Assembly: GCA_022509005.1 (NCBI GenBank)
Contig: JAFLUC010000025.1
Coordinates: 1-32,872 of the forward strand
From: Oscillospiraceae bacterium
GTDB taxonomy: Bacteria; Bacillota; Clostridia; UBA1381
DNA: 32,872 nt
Direction: 5' to 3'
Each line of letters begins with the position of its first letter. The stretch's first letter is position 1. Below, one piece after another: positions 5,695-14,600 of the stretch. Both the position numbers and the translations under genes were made by a program. Under the pieces are notes generated by a model. That model was not told the origin of the DNA and searched no databases. It saw only the letters and a program-made list of their open reading frames with translations.

Positions 5695-5718
5695 AAAATC
5701 GAAAACGTTTTCGAATTT
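5695..5718. promoter_or_regulatory. 24-bp palindrome, copy A
   Basis: Core TCGAAAACGTTTTCGA (5699-5714) is perfect; 11 of 12 pairs match over 24 bp. It ends directly against the GGAGGT site of the AAA ATPase gene. Two further copies lie at 14146-14169 and 19952-19975. The central CG with A/T-rich arms resembles operators of LacI-family regulators such as CcpA. Confidence 0.7.
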
Positions 5719-5728
5719 GGAGGTAATA

Positions 5729-6991
5729 ATGATTAAAATTAATGGATTTCAGCTTGAAAACGTCAAGCGAATAAAGGCAGTTGAGGTTCATCCCAATGAA
5801 AACGGGCTTACAGTAGTAGGCGGCAAGAACAATCAGGGCAAAACCTCAATATTAGATTCAATAGCATGGGCGTTGGGCGGCGATAAGTTTAAGCCGTCAC
5901 AGGCAGCGCGTGACGGATCTGCCATACCGCCGTTTTTGCACATTGAATTATCAAACGGGCTTATTGTAGAGCGTAAGGGCAAAAACAGCTCATTGAAGGT
6001 AATAGATCCGAATGGCAACAAGGGCGGACAGCAGCTTCTTAATGAGTTTATAGAAACGCTTGCTCTTGATTTACCTAAGTTTATGAATGCATCCGGTAAG
6101 GAAAAAGCGAATATTCTGCTGAAAATAATTGGGGTAGGCGATCAGTTGTATGAGCTTGATCGACAAGAACAGGACGTATACAACCGCCGTCATGCAATAG
6201 GTCAGATTGCAGATCAGAAGCTCAAATATGCGCAGGAGATGCAGCAGTATCAAGGAGTGCCTGAAGAACCCGTGTCAATTACAGAGCTTATCAAACAGCA
6301 GCAAGATATACTTGCGCGGAACGGTGAAAATAAGCGAAAGCGTGAGCTTGCCGATACATACAGAGCAGAGGTAGAAAAATACACCGTGATAATGGCTGAA
6401 ACAAAGCTCAAACTGGATGCAGCTATGGAAAATCTTAGGATTGCTGAAAAGGATGCCGCAGATTTGCATGATGAAAGCACCGCAGAGCTTGAAAGGAGCA
6501 TTGCAGATATAGAGAGTATCAATATTAAAGTCAGAGCCAATCTTGACCGCGAGAAAGCGTTTGAAGATGCAGAACATTACAAAAATCAGTACAATGACCT
6601 TACATCTCAGATAAACGATATACGTACAAAGCGTACAAATCTGCTGAATAACACGGATTTGCCGCTTAAAGGGTTATCTGTGAGCGATGGAGAGCTGTTG
6701 TATAACGGGCACAACTGGGATAACATGAGCAGTTCAGAACAGCTGAGAGTATCAACAGCAATAGTTCGCAAGCTTAATCCGAATTGTGGATTTGTGCTGA
6801 TAGACAAGCTTGAGCAGATGGATATTGATACATTGAATGAATTTGGCGCATGGCTTGAATCGGAAAATTTACAGGCGATTGCAACAAGGGTAAGTACCGG
6901 ATCAGAATGCGCGATTATAATAGAGGATGGTTACGGGCGCGAAACCCCGGAACCGCCAACACAGAAAAAATGGAAAGCAGGTGAATTTTAA
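5729..6991 (+). CDS. AAA ATPase, SbcC/RecF-like, of the phage recombination module
   Basis: 420 residues. Walker A GKNNQGKT at residues 32-39, a long charged helical middle (about 160-310) likely to be a short coiled coil, and near the C-terminus a signature-like MSSSEQLRVSTAI and a Walker B region GFVLIDKLEQMD. This is the compact Rad50/RecF layout of many phage ATPases. Next to the Sak4-like and DUF669 genes it probably takes part in end processing or recombination-dependent replication. The start at 5729 has GGAGGT 5 bp upstream; the frame stays open back to 5573 but that part has no site. It overlaps the next start by one base (TAATG). Confidence 0.88.
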   Translation: MIKINGFQLENVKRIKAVEVHPNENGLTVVGGKNNQGKTSILDSIAWALGGDKFKPSQAARDGSAIPPFLHIELSNGLIVERKGKNSSLKVIDPNGNKGGQQLLNEFIETLALDLPKFMNASGKEKANILLKIIGVGDQLYELDRQEQDVYNRRHAIGQIADQKLKYAQEMQQYQGVPEEPVSITELIKQQQDILARNGENKRKRELADTYRAEVEKYTVIMAETKLKLDAAMENLRIAEKDAADLHDESTAELERSIADIESINIKVRANLDREKAFEDAEHYKNQYNDLTSQINDIRTKRTNLLNNTDLPLKGLSVSDGELLYNGHNWDNMSSSEQLRVSTAIVRKLNPNCGFVLIDKLEQMDIDTLNEFGAWLESENLQAIATRVSTGSECAIIIEDGYGRETPEPPTQKKWKAGEF

Positions 6992-8130
6992 TGAGAATAA
7001 CAACGGGTATAATTCGTTCAGCCAAAAAGGTTGTGATTTATGGTCCTGAGGGTATAGGAAAGTCAACATTTGCGAGTTTCTTTCCGAAAGCATTGTTTAT
7101 TGATGCAGAAGGATCTACAAAAACTATGGATGTATCAAGGCTTCCGAAGCCTACATCATGGACTATGCTGTTTGATGAAATACGGTATATTCTTGCCAAT
7201 CCTGATGTTTGCACAACACTTATAATAGATACAATAGACTGGGCTGAACGTCTTTGTATTGAAAATGTATGTGCAAAGCACAACAAAAAAGGCATAGAAG
7301 ATTTTGGGTATGGCAACGGGTATGTATATGAGCAAGAAGAGTTTGGAAAGCTGCTCAACATACTTGATGAGGTCATTGAATGTGGAATCAACATAGTGCT
7401 TACTGCTCATGCACAGCTGCGAAAGTTTGAACAGCCTGATGAAACAGGTGCTTATGACAGATGGGAGCTGAAGCTTGGCAAAAAGACCGGCTCTTTAATT
7501 TCTCCTCTTGTAAAAGAGTGGGCAGACATGGTTTTATTTGCAAACTATCAGACATTTGCAGTAGCCGCAGACGATAAAGGGAAGAAGTTCAAGGCGCAGG
7601 GCGGGAAGCGCGTAATGTACACGTCGCATCATCCGTGTTGGGATGCAAAGAACAGGGACGGTCTTTCTGAAATACTGCCGTTTGAGTATGCGGCAATACA
7701 GCATTTGATTCCTAAGGATCGTGTGATATCGGGCATACATAATACAGAGCCGAACGATACGCCTATGGTTGAAGTATCAACGGGGAAACAGTCAGCAGAC
7801 GAAACGCACATACTTGTGACAGAGGATATAGCAAAAGAAATATCAGATAATTCGTCGGATGGGTTTATAGATCTTAGCGGTACAGAAACACCATTTGATA
7901 ATGAACCGTTATATTCTCCGGGGCTTCCGAAAGCACTAACAGATTTAATGTCGGCAAATGGTGTAACAGAAGCCGAAATTAAGAAGGTTGTAGCCTTAAA
8001 AGGCTATTACACAGAAGATACGCCAATACAAAACTATGATCCCGGTTTTATGAATGGCGTACTTATAGGGGCTTGGAATCAGGTAAAAAACATGGTAATG
8101 CAGCAGAGAAATGACAATTTGTCATTCTAA
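6991..8130 (+). CDS. Sak4-like RecA-fold ATPase (phage nucleotide-binding protein)
   Basis: 379 residues. Walker A GPEGIGKST at residues 18-26, then FIDAEGSTKTMDV, and a Walker B region TTLIIDTIDWAE (about 71-82). LTAHAQLRKFE and the GxYDRWELKLGKK stretch are typical of the phage P-loop family known as Sak4, a single-strand annealing and RecA-like recombinase. The C-terminal third (about 270-379) is variable and probably holds partner-binding segments. It is followed by a DUF669 gene, the usual single-strand-binding partner of Sak4, which supports the call. Confidence 0.9.
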   Translation: MRITTGIIRSAKKVVIYGPEGIGKSTFASFFPKALFIDAEGSTKTMDVSRLPKPTSWTMLFDEIRYILANPDVCTTLIIDTIDWAERLCIENVCAKHNKKGIEDFGYGNGYVYEQEEFGKLLNILDEVIECGINIVLTAHAQLRKFEQPDETGAYDRWELKLGKKTGSLISPLVKEWADMVLFANYQTFAVAADDKGKKFKAQGGKRVMYTSHHPCWDAKNRDGLSEILPFEYAAIQHLIPKDRVISGIHNTEPNDTPMVEVSTGKQSADETHILVTEDIAKEISDNSSDGFIDLSGTETPFDNEPLYSPGLPKALTDLMSANGVTEAEIKKVVALKGYYTEDTPIQNYDPGFMNGVLIGAWNQVKNMVMQQRNDNLSF

Positions 8131-8152
8131 AAATTGAAAGGAGAAAAAAACA

Positions 8153-8626
8153 ATGGCATTAAACAATATCGATAGAGAATTAGGCTGGGATGATGAAATA
8201 GAAAAGGATAGCAGTGATTTTGTCATACTGCCGGAAGGTGATTACAATTTTACCGTGACCGGATTTGAAAGAGGGAGACATAACGGCTCTGATAAGCTGC
8301 CGGCATGTAACAAAGCGATTTTGTCAATAAAGCTTGAAGGCGCAGCTGGAACCACCACAATAAAACACAATCTGTTCCTGCACAGCAAGTGCGAGGGTAT
8401 GTTGTGTGCATTCTTTACAAGTATAGGACAGCGCAAAAAGGGCGAAAAGCTCCGTATGAATTGGACTACAGTAACAGGTTCACGCGGCAGGTGTAAGGTC
8501 GGCATACATGAGTATCAGGGACGTGATGGAGATACAAAAAAATCAAATCAGATAACGCGATTCTATGAACCGGAAGAACAGTCGTCTTTTAATACGGCAA
8601 AATCCTTTACACCCGGCAATTTCTAA
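8153..8626 (+). CDS. DUF669-type protein, likely single-strand DNA-binding
   Basis: 157 residues with the family pattern: an N-terminal acidic stretch, ILPEGDYNFTVTGFERGRH, a central beta-rich part and the GRCKVGIHEYQGRDG element, ending in an acidic or aromatic tail. DUF669 proteins replace SSB in phages with Sak4-type recombinases and are proposed to bind single-stranded DNA and load the recombinase. Clear AAAGGAG before the ATG. Lies between the recombinase and helicase genes, as in many Firmicutes phages. Confidence 0.88.
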   Translation: MALNNIDRELGWDDEIEKDSSDFVILPEGDYNFTVTGFERGRHNGSDKLPACNKAILSIKLEGAAGTTTIKHNLFLHSKCEGMLCAFFTSIGQRKKGEKLRMNWTTVTGSRGRCKVGIHEYQGRDGDTKKSNQITRFYEPEEQSSFNTAKSFTPGNF

Positions 8627-8640
8627 TGGGGTGATATGCA

Positions 8641-10221
8641 ATGGAATTACGACCATATCAGAATGAGGCAAAGGATGCTGTATTCAATGAATGGAGTAAC
8701 GGGCGGCAAAAAACGCTGCTCGTACTCCCGACCGGATGCGGAAAAACTATTGTTTTTGCCAAAATAACAGAGCAATGCGTAAATCAGGGCGAGCGCGTAC
8801 TTATCCTTGCGCACCGCGGGGAACTGCTTGAACAGGCATCCGATAAACTATACAAAGTAACCGGACTTAGAACGGCAATAGAAAAGGCGGAATCAACATG
8901 CATAAACAGTTGGTACCGGGTTACGGTCGGTTCAGTACAGACGCTTATGCGCGAAAAGAGACTCAATAGGTTTGATCGAGATCATTTTGACACTATAATC
9001 ATAGATGAAGCTCATCACTGCATATCTGACAGTTATCAGAAAATATTAGATTATTTTGATAATGCAAATGTGCTTGGAGTTACAGCGACCCCAGACAGAG
9101 GGGACATGAAAAATCTCGGCACGGTATTTGAAAGTCTTGCATATGAATACACATTACCTAAGGCTATTAAAGAGGGATATTTAAGCCCTATAAAGGCGCT
9201 TACAATCCCGCTGAAGCTTGATATAACAGCGGTTGCAACTCAGGCGGGAGATTACAAAGCAAACGATTTGGGGACCGCTCTGGATCCGTATTTATACCAA
9301 ATAGCGGACGAAATGGCAAAAGTATGTATGAACAGAAAAACAGTCGTATTTCTGCCACTCGTAAAGACAAGTCAAAAATTCAGGGATATACTCAATGAAA
9401 AAGGTTTTTGCGCTGCAGAAGTCAATGGCGAGAGTGCGGATAGGACGCAGGTGCTTGATGATTTTGACAATGGAACATACAATGTTCTTTGTAACTCCAT
9501 GCTTCTTACGGAAGGCTGGGACTGTCCATCAGTTGATTGTGTGGTGGTGCTGCGGCCGACAAAGGTTCGTAGTCTTTACAGTCAAATGGTAGGACGCGGA
9601 ACAAGGCTTGCACCCGGAAAAGATTACCTGTTATTACTTGATTTTTTGTGGCAAACCGAAAAGCATGAGTTGTGCCGGCCGGCATGTCTTATATGCGAAA
9701 AAGAAGAAGTCGCTCAAAAAATGACAGAGAAAATCGAGAATGCCGGAATACCAATTGACATTGAAGAAGCAGAGCAGGAAGCTGAAAACGATGTTGTTTC
9801 GCAGCGCGAGGAGGCTTTAGCGCAAGCATTACAGGCAATGAAAGCCCGCAAACGAAAGCTTGTGGATCCACTACAGTTTGAAATGTCTATACAGGCAGAG
9901 GATTTGGCAGGGTATGTTCCGGCATTCGGCTGGGAGATGATGCCGCCTTCAGACAGGCAGCTACATACGCTTGAAAAGCTCGGTATTTTCCCTGATGAAA
10001 TTGAATGTGCCGGGAAAGCTGCTAAAATCCTTGACAGGCTCGACAAACGCAGACGTGAAGGACTTACAACCCCAAAACAGATTCGTTTTTTGGAAAGCAG
10101 AGGTTTTCAGCATGTCGGCACATGGCAGTTTGAAACAGCACGGCATCTTATTGACCGTATAGCAGGAAATGGGTGGAGAATACCAAACGGAATTAATCCG
10201 GCAGAGTATATAGGAGCGTGA
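8641..10221 (+). CDS. Superfamily II DEAD/DEAH-box DNA helicase
   Basis: 526 residues. Motif I PTGCGKT at residues 30-36, Motif II DEAH at 122-125, Motif III-like VTATPDRGD, and Motif VI QMVGRGTRLAPGK in the second RecA domain. The C-terminal 150 residues form an additional charged helical domain seen in phage replicative helicases of this type. It probably unwinds at replication forks or recombination intermediates. The stop TGA lies within the leader of the next gene, three bases before its ATG. Confidence 0.93.
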   Translation: MELRPYQNEAKDAVFNEWSNGRQKTLLVLPTGCGKTIVFAKITEQCVNQGERVLILAHRGELLEQASDKLYKVTGLRTAIEKAESTCINSWYRVTVGSVQTLMREKRLNRFDRDHFDTIIIDEAHHCISDSYQKILDYFDNANVLGVTATPDRGDMKNLGTVFESLAYEYTLPKAIKEGYLSPIKALTIPLKLDITAVATQAGDYKANDLGTALDPYLYQIADEMAKVCMNRKTVVFLPLVKTSQKFRDILNEKGFCAAEVNGESADRTQVLDDFDNGTYNVLCNSMLLTEGWDCPSVDCVVVLRPTKVRSLYSQMVGRGTRLAPGKDYLLLLDFLWQTEKHELCRPACLICEKEEVAQKMTEKIENAGIPIDIEEAEQEAENDVVSQREEALAQALQAMKARKRKLVDPLQFEMSIQAEDLAGYVPAFGWEMMPPSDRQLHTLEKLGIFPDEIECAGKAAKILDRLDKRRREGLTTPKQIRFLESRGFQHVGTWQFETARHLIDRIAGNGWRIPNGINPAEYIGA

Positions 10222-10223
10222 TT

Positions 10224-12452
10224 ATGAAAAACGAAAATTTAACAGAGTTACTTGAATACATAAATCCGGCCGAATGCGATTATCAAGAATGGGTTAATAT
10301 TGGCATGGCTCTGAAGTATGAAGGATATAGCATAAGCGACTGGGAGCAGTGGAGCAGCAGGGACACAGCCCGTTATCACAAGGGCGAGTGCGCGAGTAAG
10401 TGGCAGACATTTAACGGCAGCTCATCACCGGTTACGGCCGGAACAATAGTTCAAATGGCTAAGAATGGCGGATGGCATCCTGCAAAAGAATCATACGAAC
10501 TTGATTGGGATGCTGAGATAGGCGCTAAAGAAGATTATGTATTTATTGACAAGGACTGGATTGAGCATAAAGAGTTAAATATACCTTCAGAATGGAATCC
10601 GGTACAGCAGCTCATCACATACCTTGAAACGCTGTTTGAAGCGTCAGAAAATGTGGGTTATGTAACGCAGAGCTGGGCTAAAGAGAATAAGTATTTGCCA
10701 TCTTCTGGGAACTATGACAGGACCGCAGGTCAGCTCATAGAGGAACTTAATAAATGCAATGGCGATTTAGGCGCGGTAATAGGCGATTATAAAGAAGAAG
10801 CAGGTGCATGGATACGGTTCAACCCTCTTGACGGAAAGGGCGTTAAAAACGAGAATGTGACCGAATACAGGTATGCGCTTGTCGAATCAGACAGCATGGA
10901 GATTGAGAAGCAGAATGCTATTATACGAGAACTTGAATTGCCTGTTGCGTGTTTGGTCCACAGTGGCGGCAAAAGCCTGCATGCTATTGTAAAGATAGAT
11001 GCTATGAACTATGATGAGTACCGCAAGCGCGTTGATTACTTGTATATGATATGCCAAAAAAACGGTCTTATAATAGACAGACAAAATAAAAATCCATCAC
11101 GCTTATCACGTATGCCCGGAATTATGCGGAGGGGCAGAAAACAGTATTTGCTTGATACTAATATAGGTAAAACTTCATGGGATGAGTGGAAAGAGTGGAT
11201 CGAGGGCATTAATGACGATTTGCCCGACACTGAAAGTATAGCGGATATATGGGATAACCTTCCTGAATTGTCACCGCCGCTTATAGACGGGGTTTTAAGA
11301 CAGGGACACAAAATGCTTATAGCGGGACCATCCAAAGCAGGAAAATCATATGCATTAATAGAGCTGTGCTGTGCCATTGCGGAAGGGCATAGATGGCTTG
11401 AATGGAATTGCACACAGGGCAAGGTTCTGTATGTGAATCTTGAACTTGACCGCGCAAGCTGTCTGCACAGATTTAAAGATGTATACACGGCGTTAGGATG
11501 GCAGCCTAAGAACCTTGCCAATATAGATGTATGGAATCTAAGAGGCAAGTCTATACCAATGGATAAGCTCGCTCCGAAGCTTATACGCCGCGCCAATAAG
11601 AAGAATTACATTGCAATAGTAATAGATCCTATATACAAGATTATAACCGGTGATGAAAATAGCGCTGATCAGATGGCGCACTTCTGCAATCAGTTTGATA
11701 AAGTGTGTACAGAGCTGGGATGTGCAGTTATTTACTGTCACCATCACAGTAAGGGTGCGCAGGGCGGCAAGAAGTCTATGGATAGGGCATCCGGTTCAGG
11801 TGTGTTTGCGCGCGATCCTGATGCGCTGCTTGACTTTATCGAGCTTGAAGTTACGGACGAGCTTATAAAGCAGGAGCAGAACAAGGCTGTATGTGAGCTG
11901 TGTATGAATAAACTTCGTAAATTTAATCATCAGGATGATGTATCGCAAGATGATATGTGCAGCGAAAAAGCTATGTTAAAGGCCTGTATGGACTGTTTAA
12001 GCAATGAGGAATATGAGGATATAGAGAGAGCGGCAGAAGCCGTTAGAAAGGCTGTACAGGCTCGCACAGCGTGGCGAGTAGAGGGGACACTAAGAGAGTT
12101 TCCGAAATTCAACGCTCTGAATATGTGGTTCTCATATCCGATACATAAGGTAGATCGTCATGGCGGCTTACAGGACATTCAGCCGGAGAGTGAAAAAGCA
12201 GGGTACCAAAGAGGTATAGAGGAACGCAAAAGAAACAACCAGAAAGAAAATGAGAAAAAAAGAGAGAAGTTCATTCATATTGTAGAGAGTTGCAATTATG
12301 GAGAGCCGCCGACTTTTCAGCAGGTTTATGAGGCGTTAGGATTAGCCCCAAACACAGCTCGTGATTGGATAAAACGGTATGGGTATGTCATAGAAAAAAA
12401 CACAAAAACCGTAATTAGTCAAGAGGAGTATGATAAAAAATACAGCCATTAA
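10224..12452 (+). CDS. Primase-helicase with RepA-like AAA domain
   Basis: 742 residues. The N-terminus (about 1-85, with YQEWVNIGMALKYEG) matches the PriCT-2 type domain. The middle (about 210-310) is primase-like and contains LVHSGGKSLHAIVKID, similar to the archaeo-eukaryotic primase motif. A RecA-fold domain of the RepA/AAA_25 type follows: Walker A AGPSKAGKS at about residues 367-375, IAIVIDPIYKI as Walker B and the YCHHHSKG element. The C-terminus (about 690-742) looks like a helix-turn-helix. It should prime and unwind DNA at the origin, which may be the intergenic region directly after it. AGGAG precedes the ATG at 10224; an in-frame GTG at 10218 is less likely. Confidence 0.9.
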   Translation: MKNENLTELLEYINPAECDYQEWVNIGMALKYEGYSISDWEQWSSRDTARYHKGECASKWQTFNGSSSPVTAGTIVQMAKNGGWHPAKESYELDWDAEIGAKEDYVFIDKDWIEHKELNIPSEWNPVQQLITYLETLFEASENVGYVTQSWAKENKYLPSSGNYDRTAGQLIEELNKCNGDLGAVIGDYKEEAGAWIRFNPLDGKGVKNENVTEYRYALVESDSMEIEKQNAIIRELELPVACLVHSGGKSLHAIVKIDAMNYDEYRKRVDYLYMICQKNGLIIDRQNKNPSRLSRMPGIMRRGRKQYLLDTNIGKTSWDEWKEWIEGINDDLPDTESIADIWDNLPELSPPLIDGVLRQGHKMLIAGPSKAGKSYALIELCCAIAEGHRWLEWNCTQGKVLYVNLELDRASCLHRFKDVYTALGWQPKNLANIDVWNLRGKSIPMDKLAPKLIRRANKKNYIAIVIDPIYKIITGDENSADQMAHFCNQFDKVCTELGCAVIYCHHHSKGAQGGKKSMDRASGSGVFARDPDALLDFIELEVTDELIKQEQNKAVCELCMNKLRKFNHQDDVSQDDMCSEKAMLKACMDCLSNEEYEDIERAAEAVRKAVQARTAWRVEGTLREFPKFNALNMWFSYPIHKVDRHGGLQDIQPESEKAGYQRGIEERKRNNQKENEKKREKFIHIVESCNYGEPPTFQQVYEALGLAPNTARDWIKRYGYVIEKNTKTVISQEEYDKKYSH

Positions 12453-12713
12453 AGGTATTACGACAACCTAAAAAATAAGGTCAATGTAATAGGTACGAAC
12501 ACCTAATTTTCAAGTTGCTATAAAAATCACGATGACCTGAAAATTAAGGTCGCCGGAGTTCAGCGGTAATATATATACTCTGTATATATATTTAGCCGTT
12601 CCGTATAACGTCACGTGTGTTCGGTAGATAGCCACCTACGGTGCGTGGCTATCATACCGATACACGCTTGACGATGACAAAGGAAAATTTCAGAAAAAGA
12701 AAGGAAGTAAAAA
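12453..12713. other. Putative phage replication origin (non-coding, palindrome-rich)
   Basis: 261 bp without an ORF between the primase-helicase and the next gene. Three parts can be seen. First, seven AGGT/ACCT words in alternating orientation (12453, 12466, 12478, 12491, 12501, 12535, 12547), two of them as ACCT-8 nt-AGGTC pairs. Second, an AT-rich perfect palindrome at 12568-12592 (11-bp arms of TA repeats around TCT). Third, a long hairpin with arms 12621-12635 and 12645-12660, 15 pairs with one bulged A and a 9-nt loop, extended by CGTGT/ACACG outside. Iteron-like words, a duplex-unwinding-like element and a large hairpin together suit an origin; a regulatory leader is the alternative. 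Confidence 0.55.
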
Positions 12714-12938
12714 ATGGGAAAACGAAAAAGCTATAGAGAGTTATATGGGTTCATAAGAAAAATGCCTCCGCTGTACAACACGCTGCCAAATGAACAATTT
12801 GATATTATGAAAAGTGAAGTCGCTCAGTGGTTGATAAAGCAGCCGGACGCTATTCAGATAATATTGTCTGGTGCAACAGCCAGCGGTCATATTGTTTATG
12901 ATTCACATACAGGTAAATGGAAAGGCGTAGATGTATGA
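12714..12938 (+). CDS. Small phage protein, function unknown
   Basis: 74 residues; AAAGGAAG precedes the ATG. Ends with IVYDSHTGKWKGVDV, a tail seen in small proteins of replication regions of other Firmicutes phages, none with known function. First gene after the putative origin, and its stop overlaps the RusA start (ATGA), so the two are translationally coupled. Confidence 0.75.
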   Translation: MGKRKSYRELYGFIRKMPPLYNTLPNEQFDIMKSEVAQWLIKQPDAIQIILSGATASGHIVYDSHTGKWKGVDV

Positions 12939-13330
12939 CAACTGAATTTTTCATGGCAATGGTGCCGCCGACTAAAACGCATCAGGAGAAGCAGGTCAAG
13001 GTTATAAATGGCAAGCCGGTATTTTATGAACCTCATGAATTAAAAGAGGTACGGGCAAAGTTGAAAGCGAATTTATCAAAATGGGTGCCTGAGAAAAAAT
13101 ATACTAACGCGGTGCAGCTTATTTGCAAATGGTGCTTCCCGATAACAAGGGGACACAAAAACGGCGAATATAAAATTACAAAGCCTGACACTGATAATAT
13201 GCAGAAGATGCTGAAGGATGTTATGACCGACTTGGGATTCTGGAAGGATGATGTGCTTGTAGCAAGCGAGATATGCGAAAAGTTCTGGGCGGATATACCC
13301 GGAATATACATCAAGATCATTGAATTGTGA
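12935..13330 (+). CDS. rusA: RusA-family Holliday junction resolvase
   Basis: 131 residues. The diagnostic pattern KPDTDNMQKMLKDVMTDLGFWKDD carries the metal-binding acidic residues D85, D87 and D105/D106, matching D70, D72 and D91 of E. coli RusA, and the basic K94. It would cut branched DNA arising from recombination-dependent replication or before packaging. The start at 12935 overlaps the upstream stop; the frame stays open a few codons further back without a site. Confidence 0.92.
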   Translation: MTTEFFMAMVPPTKTHQEKQVKVINGKPVFYEPHELKEVRAKLKANLSKWVPEKKYTNAVQLICKWCFPITRGHKNGEYKITKPDTDNMQKMLKDVMTDLGFWKDDVLVASEICEKFWADIPGIYIKIIEL

Positions 13331-13343
13331 GAGGAGCAAAATA

Positions 13344-13880
13344 ATGGATGATAAAACAATAGAATTAATAAATACCGGAATGGTCAAACCGGAGTATGTA
13401 AAAAATGTAACTCATTTCTTTTGCGGAGCGGTTATGGCTGAAAATGATAAACAGAGAAATGTAAGGATGGATGATTTAAGAGAAGCAGTCAACATGGTAG
13501 GGCACAACATAATACATTTCTCAAATGCATGGGCTGAGAAAATCGGCATACGTACTGTTACATGGGAAGATAAATTACTTGAGATTTTTTTCAATCAAAA
13601 GAATATGATTCCGGCATATATAGAATACTGGCTAATTCGTTATTATAATAGTCTACTGGAAGATGTGGGCGGTAATATTGCCAATTATTCAGATCGACAT
13701 TATAACATATACGATAAACTGCAGCGCATGTACGTAGAGCATTACCGCTGGATAAAACAGGACGCTAAAGAAGTTAAAAAAATGAAAGGCGACAGCGGCG
13801 GAAGTTATGCAAGTTATTTTGCAGTGGTGAATATGCCGAAACTTTCAAGATCTATGGCAAAAATTTTTCAGAGCTTATGA
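13344..13880 (+). CDS. Phage protein of unknown function
   Basis: 178 residues, with GAGGAG before the ATG at 13344. Mostly helical with many aromatic residues (for example AYIEYWLIRYYNSLL) and a basic segment near the C-terminus. No family recognised. Lies between RusA and the late regulator, so it belongs to the end of the early operon. Its stop overlaps the start of the next small gene (ATGA). Confidence 0.75.
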   Translation: MDDKTIELINTGMVKPEYVKNVTHFFCGAVMAENDKQRNVRMDDLREAVNMVGHNIIHFSNAWAEKIGIRTVTWEDKLLEIFFNQKNMIPAYIEYWLIRYYNSLLEDVGGNIANYSDRHYNIYDKLQRMYVEHYRWIKQDAKEVKKMKGDSGGSYASYFAVVNMPKLSRSMAKIFQSL

Positions 13881-14026
13881 AACAGGACGAACTTGAAAAA
13901 GTCGCTCTAATGATGGACATGCTGTTTGCGAATAATCTGGACGATGTGTCGGGTGATGAATATGAGCAGTATGCAGCAGCTTATTTACTTGGACGGTTGC
14001 AAGGAAGGAGCGAAATAATAACATGA
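13877..14026 (+). CDS. 49-residue acidic protein, function unknown
   Basis: Short ORF starting in the stop of the upstream gene (ATG 13877, TGA ending at 13880) and ending in the start of the next (ATG 14023, TGA 14024-14026). These two four-base overlaps are good evidence of a translated, coupled gene. The product is acidic and helical (MDMLFANNLDDVSGDEYEQ) with no recognised domain. Confidence 0.6.
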   Translation: MKQDELEKVALMMDMLFANNLDDVSGDEYEQYAAAYLLGRLQGRSEIIT

Positions 14027-14127
14027 ACGAGTTAAAGTCAAGCATTATAAATGCAGTAAATTCATGCAATAAGCACACTAAGCTTATAGTGATATGGAGC
14101 TTCGTATCAAAGCTCTTATCGAAATGA
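14023..14127 (+). CDS. 34-residue ORF, possibly a shortened gene
   Basis: ATG at 14023 behind AGGAAGGAG, coupled to the previous ORF. The first 20 residues (MNELKSSIINAVNSCNKHTK) look like the start of a typical small phage protein. The rest is atypically hydrophobic. In another frame from 14094 to 14147 the DNA reads MELRIKALIEMIEDKAK, a plausible original C-terminus, so a frameshift may have shortened the gene. Confidence 0.4.
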   Translation: MNELKSSIINAVNSCNKHTKLIVIWSFVSKLLSK

Positions 14128-14145
14128 TAGAAGATAAAGCAAAAT

Positions 14146-14169
14146 AAAATCGTAAACGTTTGCGATTTT
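14146..14169. promoter_or_regulatory. 24-bp palindrome, copy B
   Basis: AAAATCG-T-AAACGTTT-G-CGATTTT, 11 of 12 pairs. Aligns without gaps with the copies at 5695-5718 and 19952-19975. Lies 20 bp before the start of the ArpU-like regulator gene. Confidence 0.7.
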
Positions 14170-14189
14170 GAGTAAGAGGGGGTTGATCT

Positions 14190-14600
14190 ATGACAACTAA
14201 AGAATGGCTGAATAGAGCATATAAGCTTGATGTGGAGATTAATCTATTGCTGGAGGAGCAAAAGGCAGCGTATGAACGCGCATGTGGTATAACAGCAGTA
14301 ACCGATTCTGAGCGTGTGCAAACATCTAAAAGGAATACAACCGAAGAAAAGTTTGTTTCCTATGCGGCATATTCGGATATGATAAATAAGCGTATTGATG
14401 AGTTATACGAAATTAAGAACGAGATTTTGGAGGCTATTAATCAGATCGAGAACAATACGCTGCGTCAGTTATTGATTTGCCGGTACATAAGATTTATGAC
14501 ATGGGAGAGTGTGGCCGTAGAACTGGATATCACATTTCAGTGGGCACATATTCTACATAAGCGAGCATTAAAATGTGTCGATAAATTTATCAACAGTTGA
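14190..14600 (+). CDS. Late-gene regulator, DUF1492/ArpU-like with sigma-70 region-4-like end
   Basis: 136 residues. The first part is a long charged helix (about residues 60-95) and the C-terminus (about 96-134, including TLRQLLICRYIRFMTWESVA and WAHILHKRALKCVDKF) resembles sigma factor region 4. Proteins of this kind (ArpU, RinA, DUF1492) sit directly before terS in Gram-positive phages and switch on late transcription. The promoter at 14601-14636 begins one base after its stop codon, and is its likely target. AGAGGGGGT precedes the ATG. Confidence 0.88.
   Translation: MTTKEWLNRAYKLDVEINLLLEEQKAAYERACGITAVTDSERVQTSKRNTTEEKFVSYAAYSDMINKRIDELYEIKNEILEAINQIENNTLRQLLICRYIRFMTWESVAVELDITFQWAHILHKRALKCVDKFINS

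Noticed and set aside
5573-5728. N-terminal extension of the AAA ATPase
   Set aside because: Open frame, but it runs through two palindromes and has no start with a ribosome binding site; the ATG at 5729 has GGAGGT and begins at the expected first strand of the fold.
11036-11596. 186-residue minus-strand reading frame in the primase-helicase gene
   Set aside because: The plus strand here carries the Walker A and B motifs of the real gene; the minus frame shows no domain.
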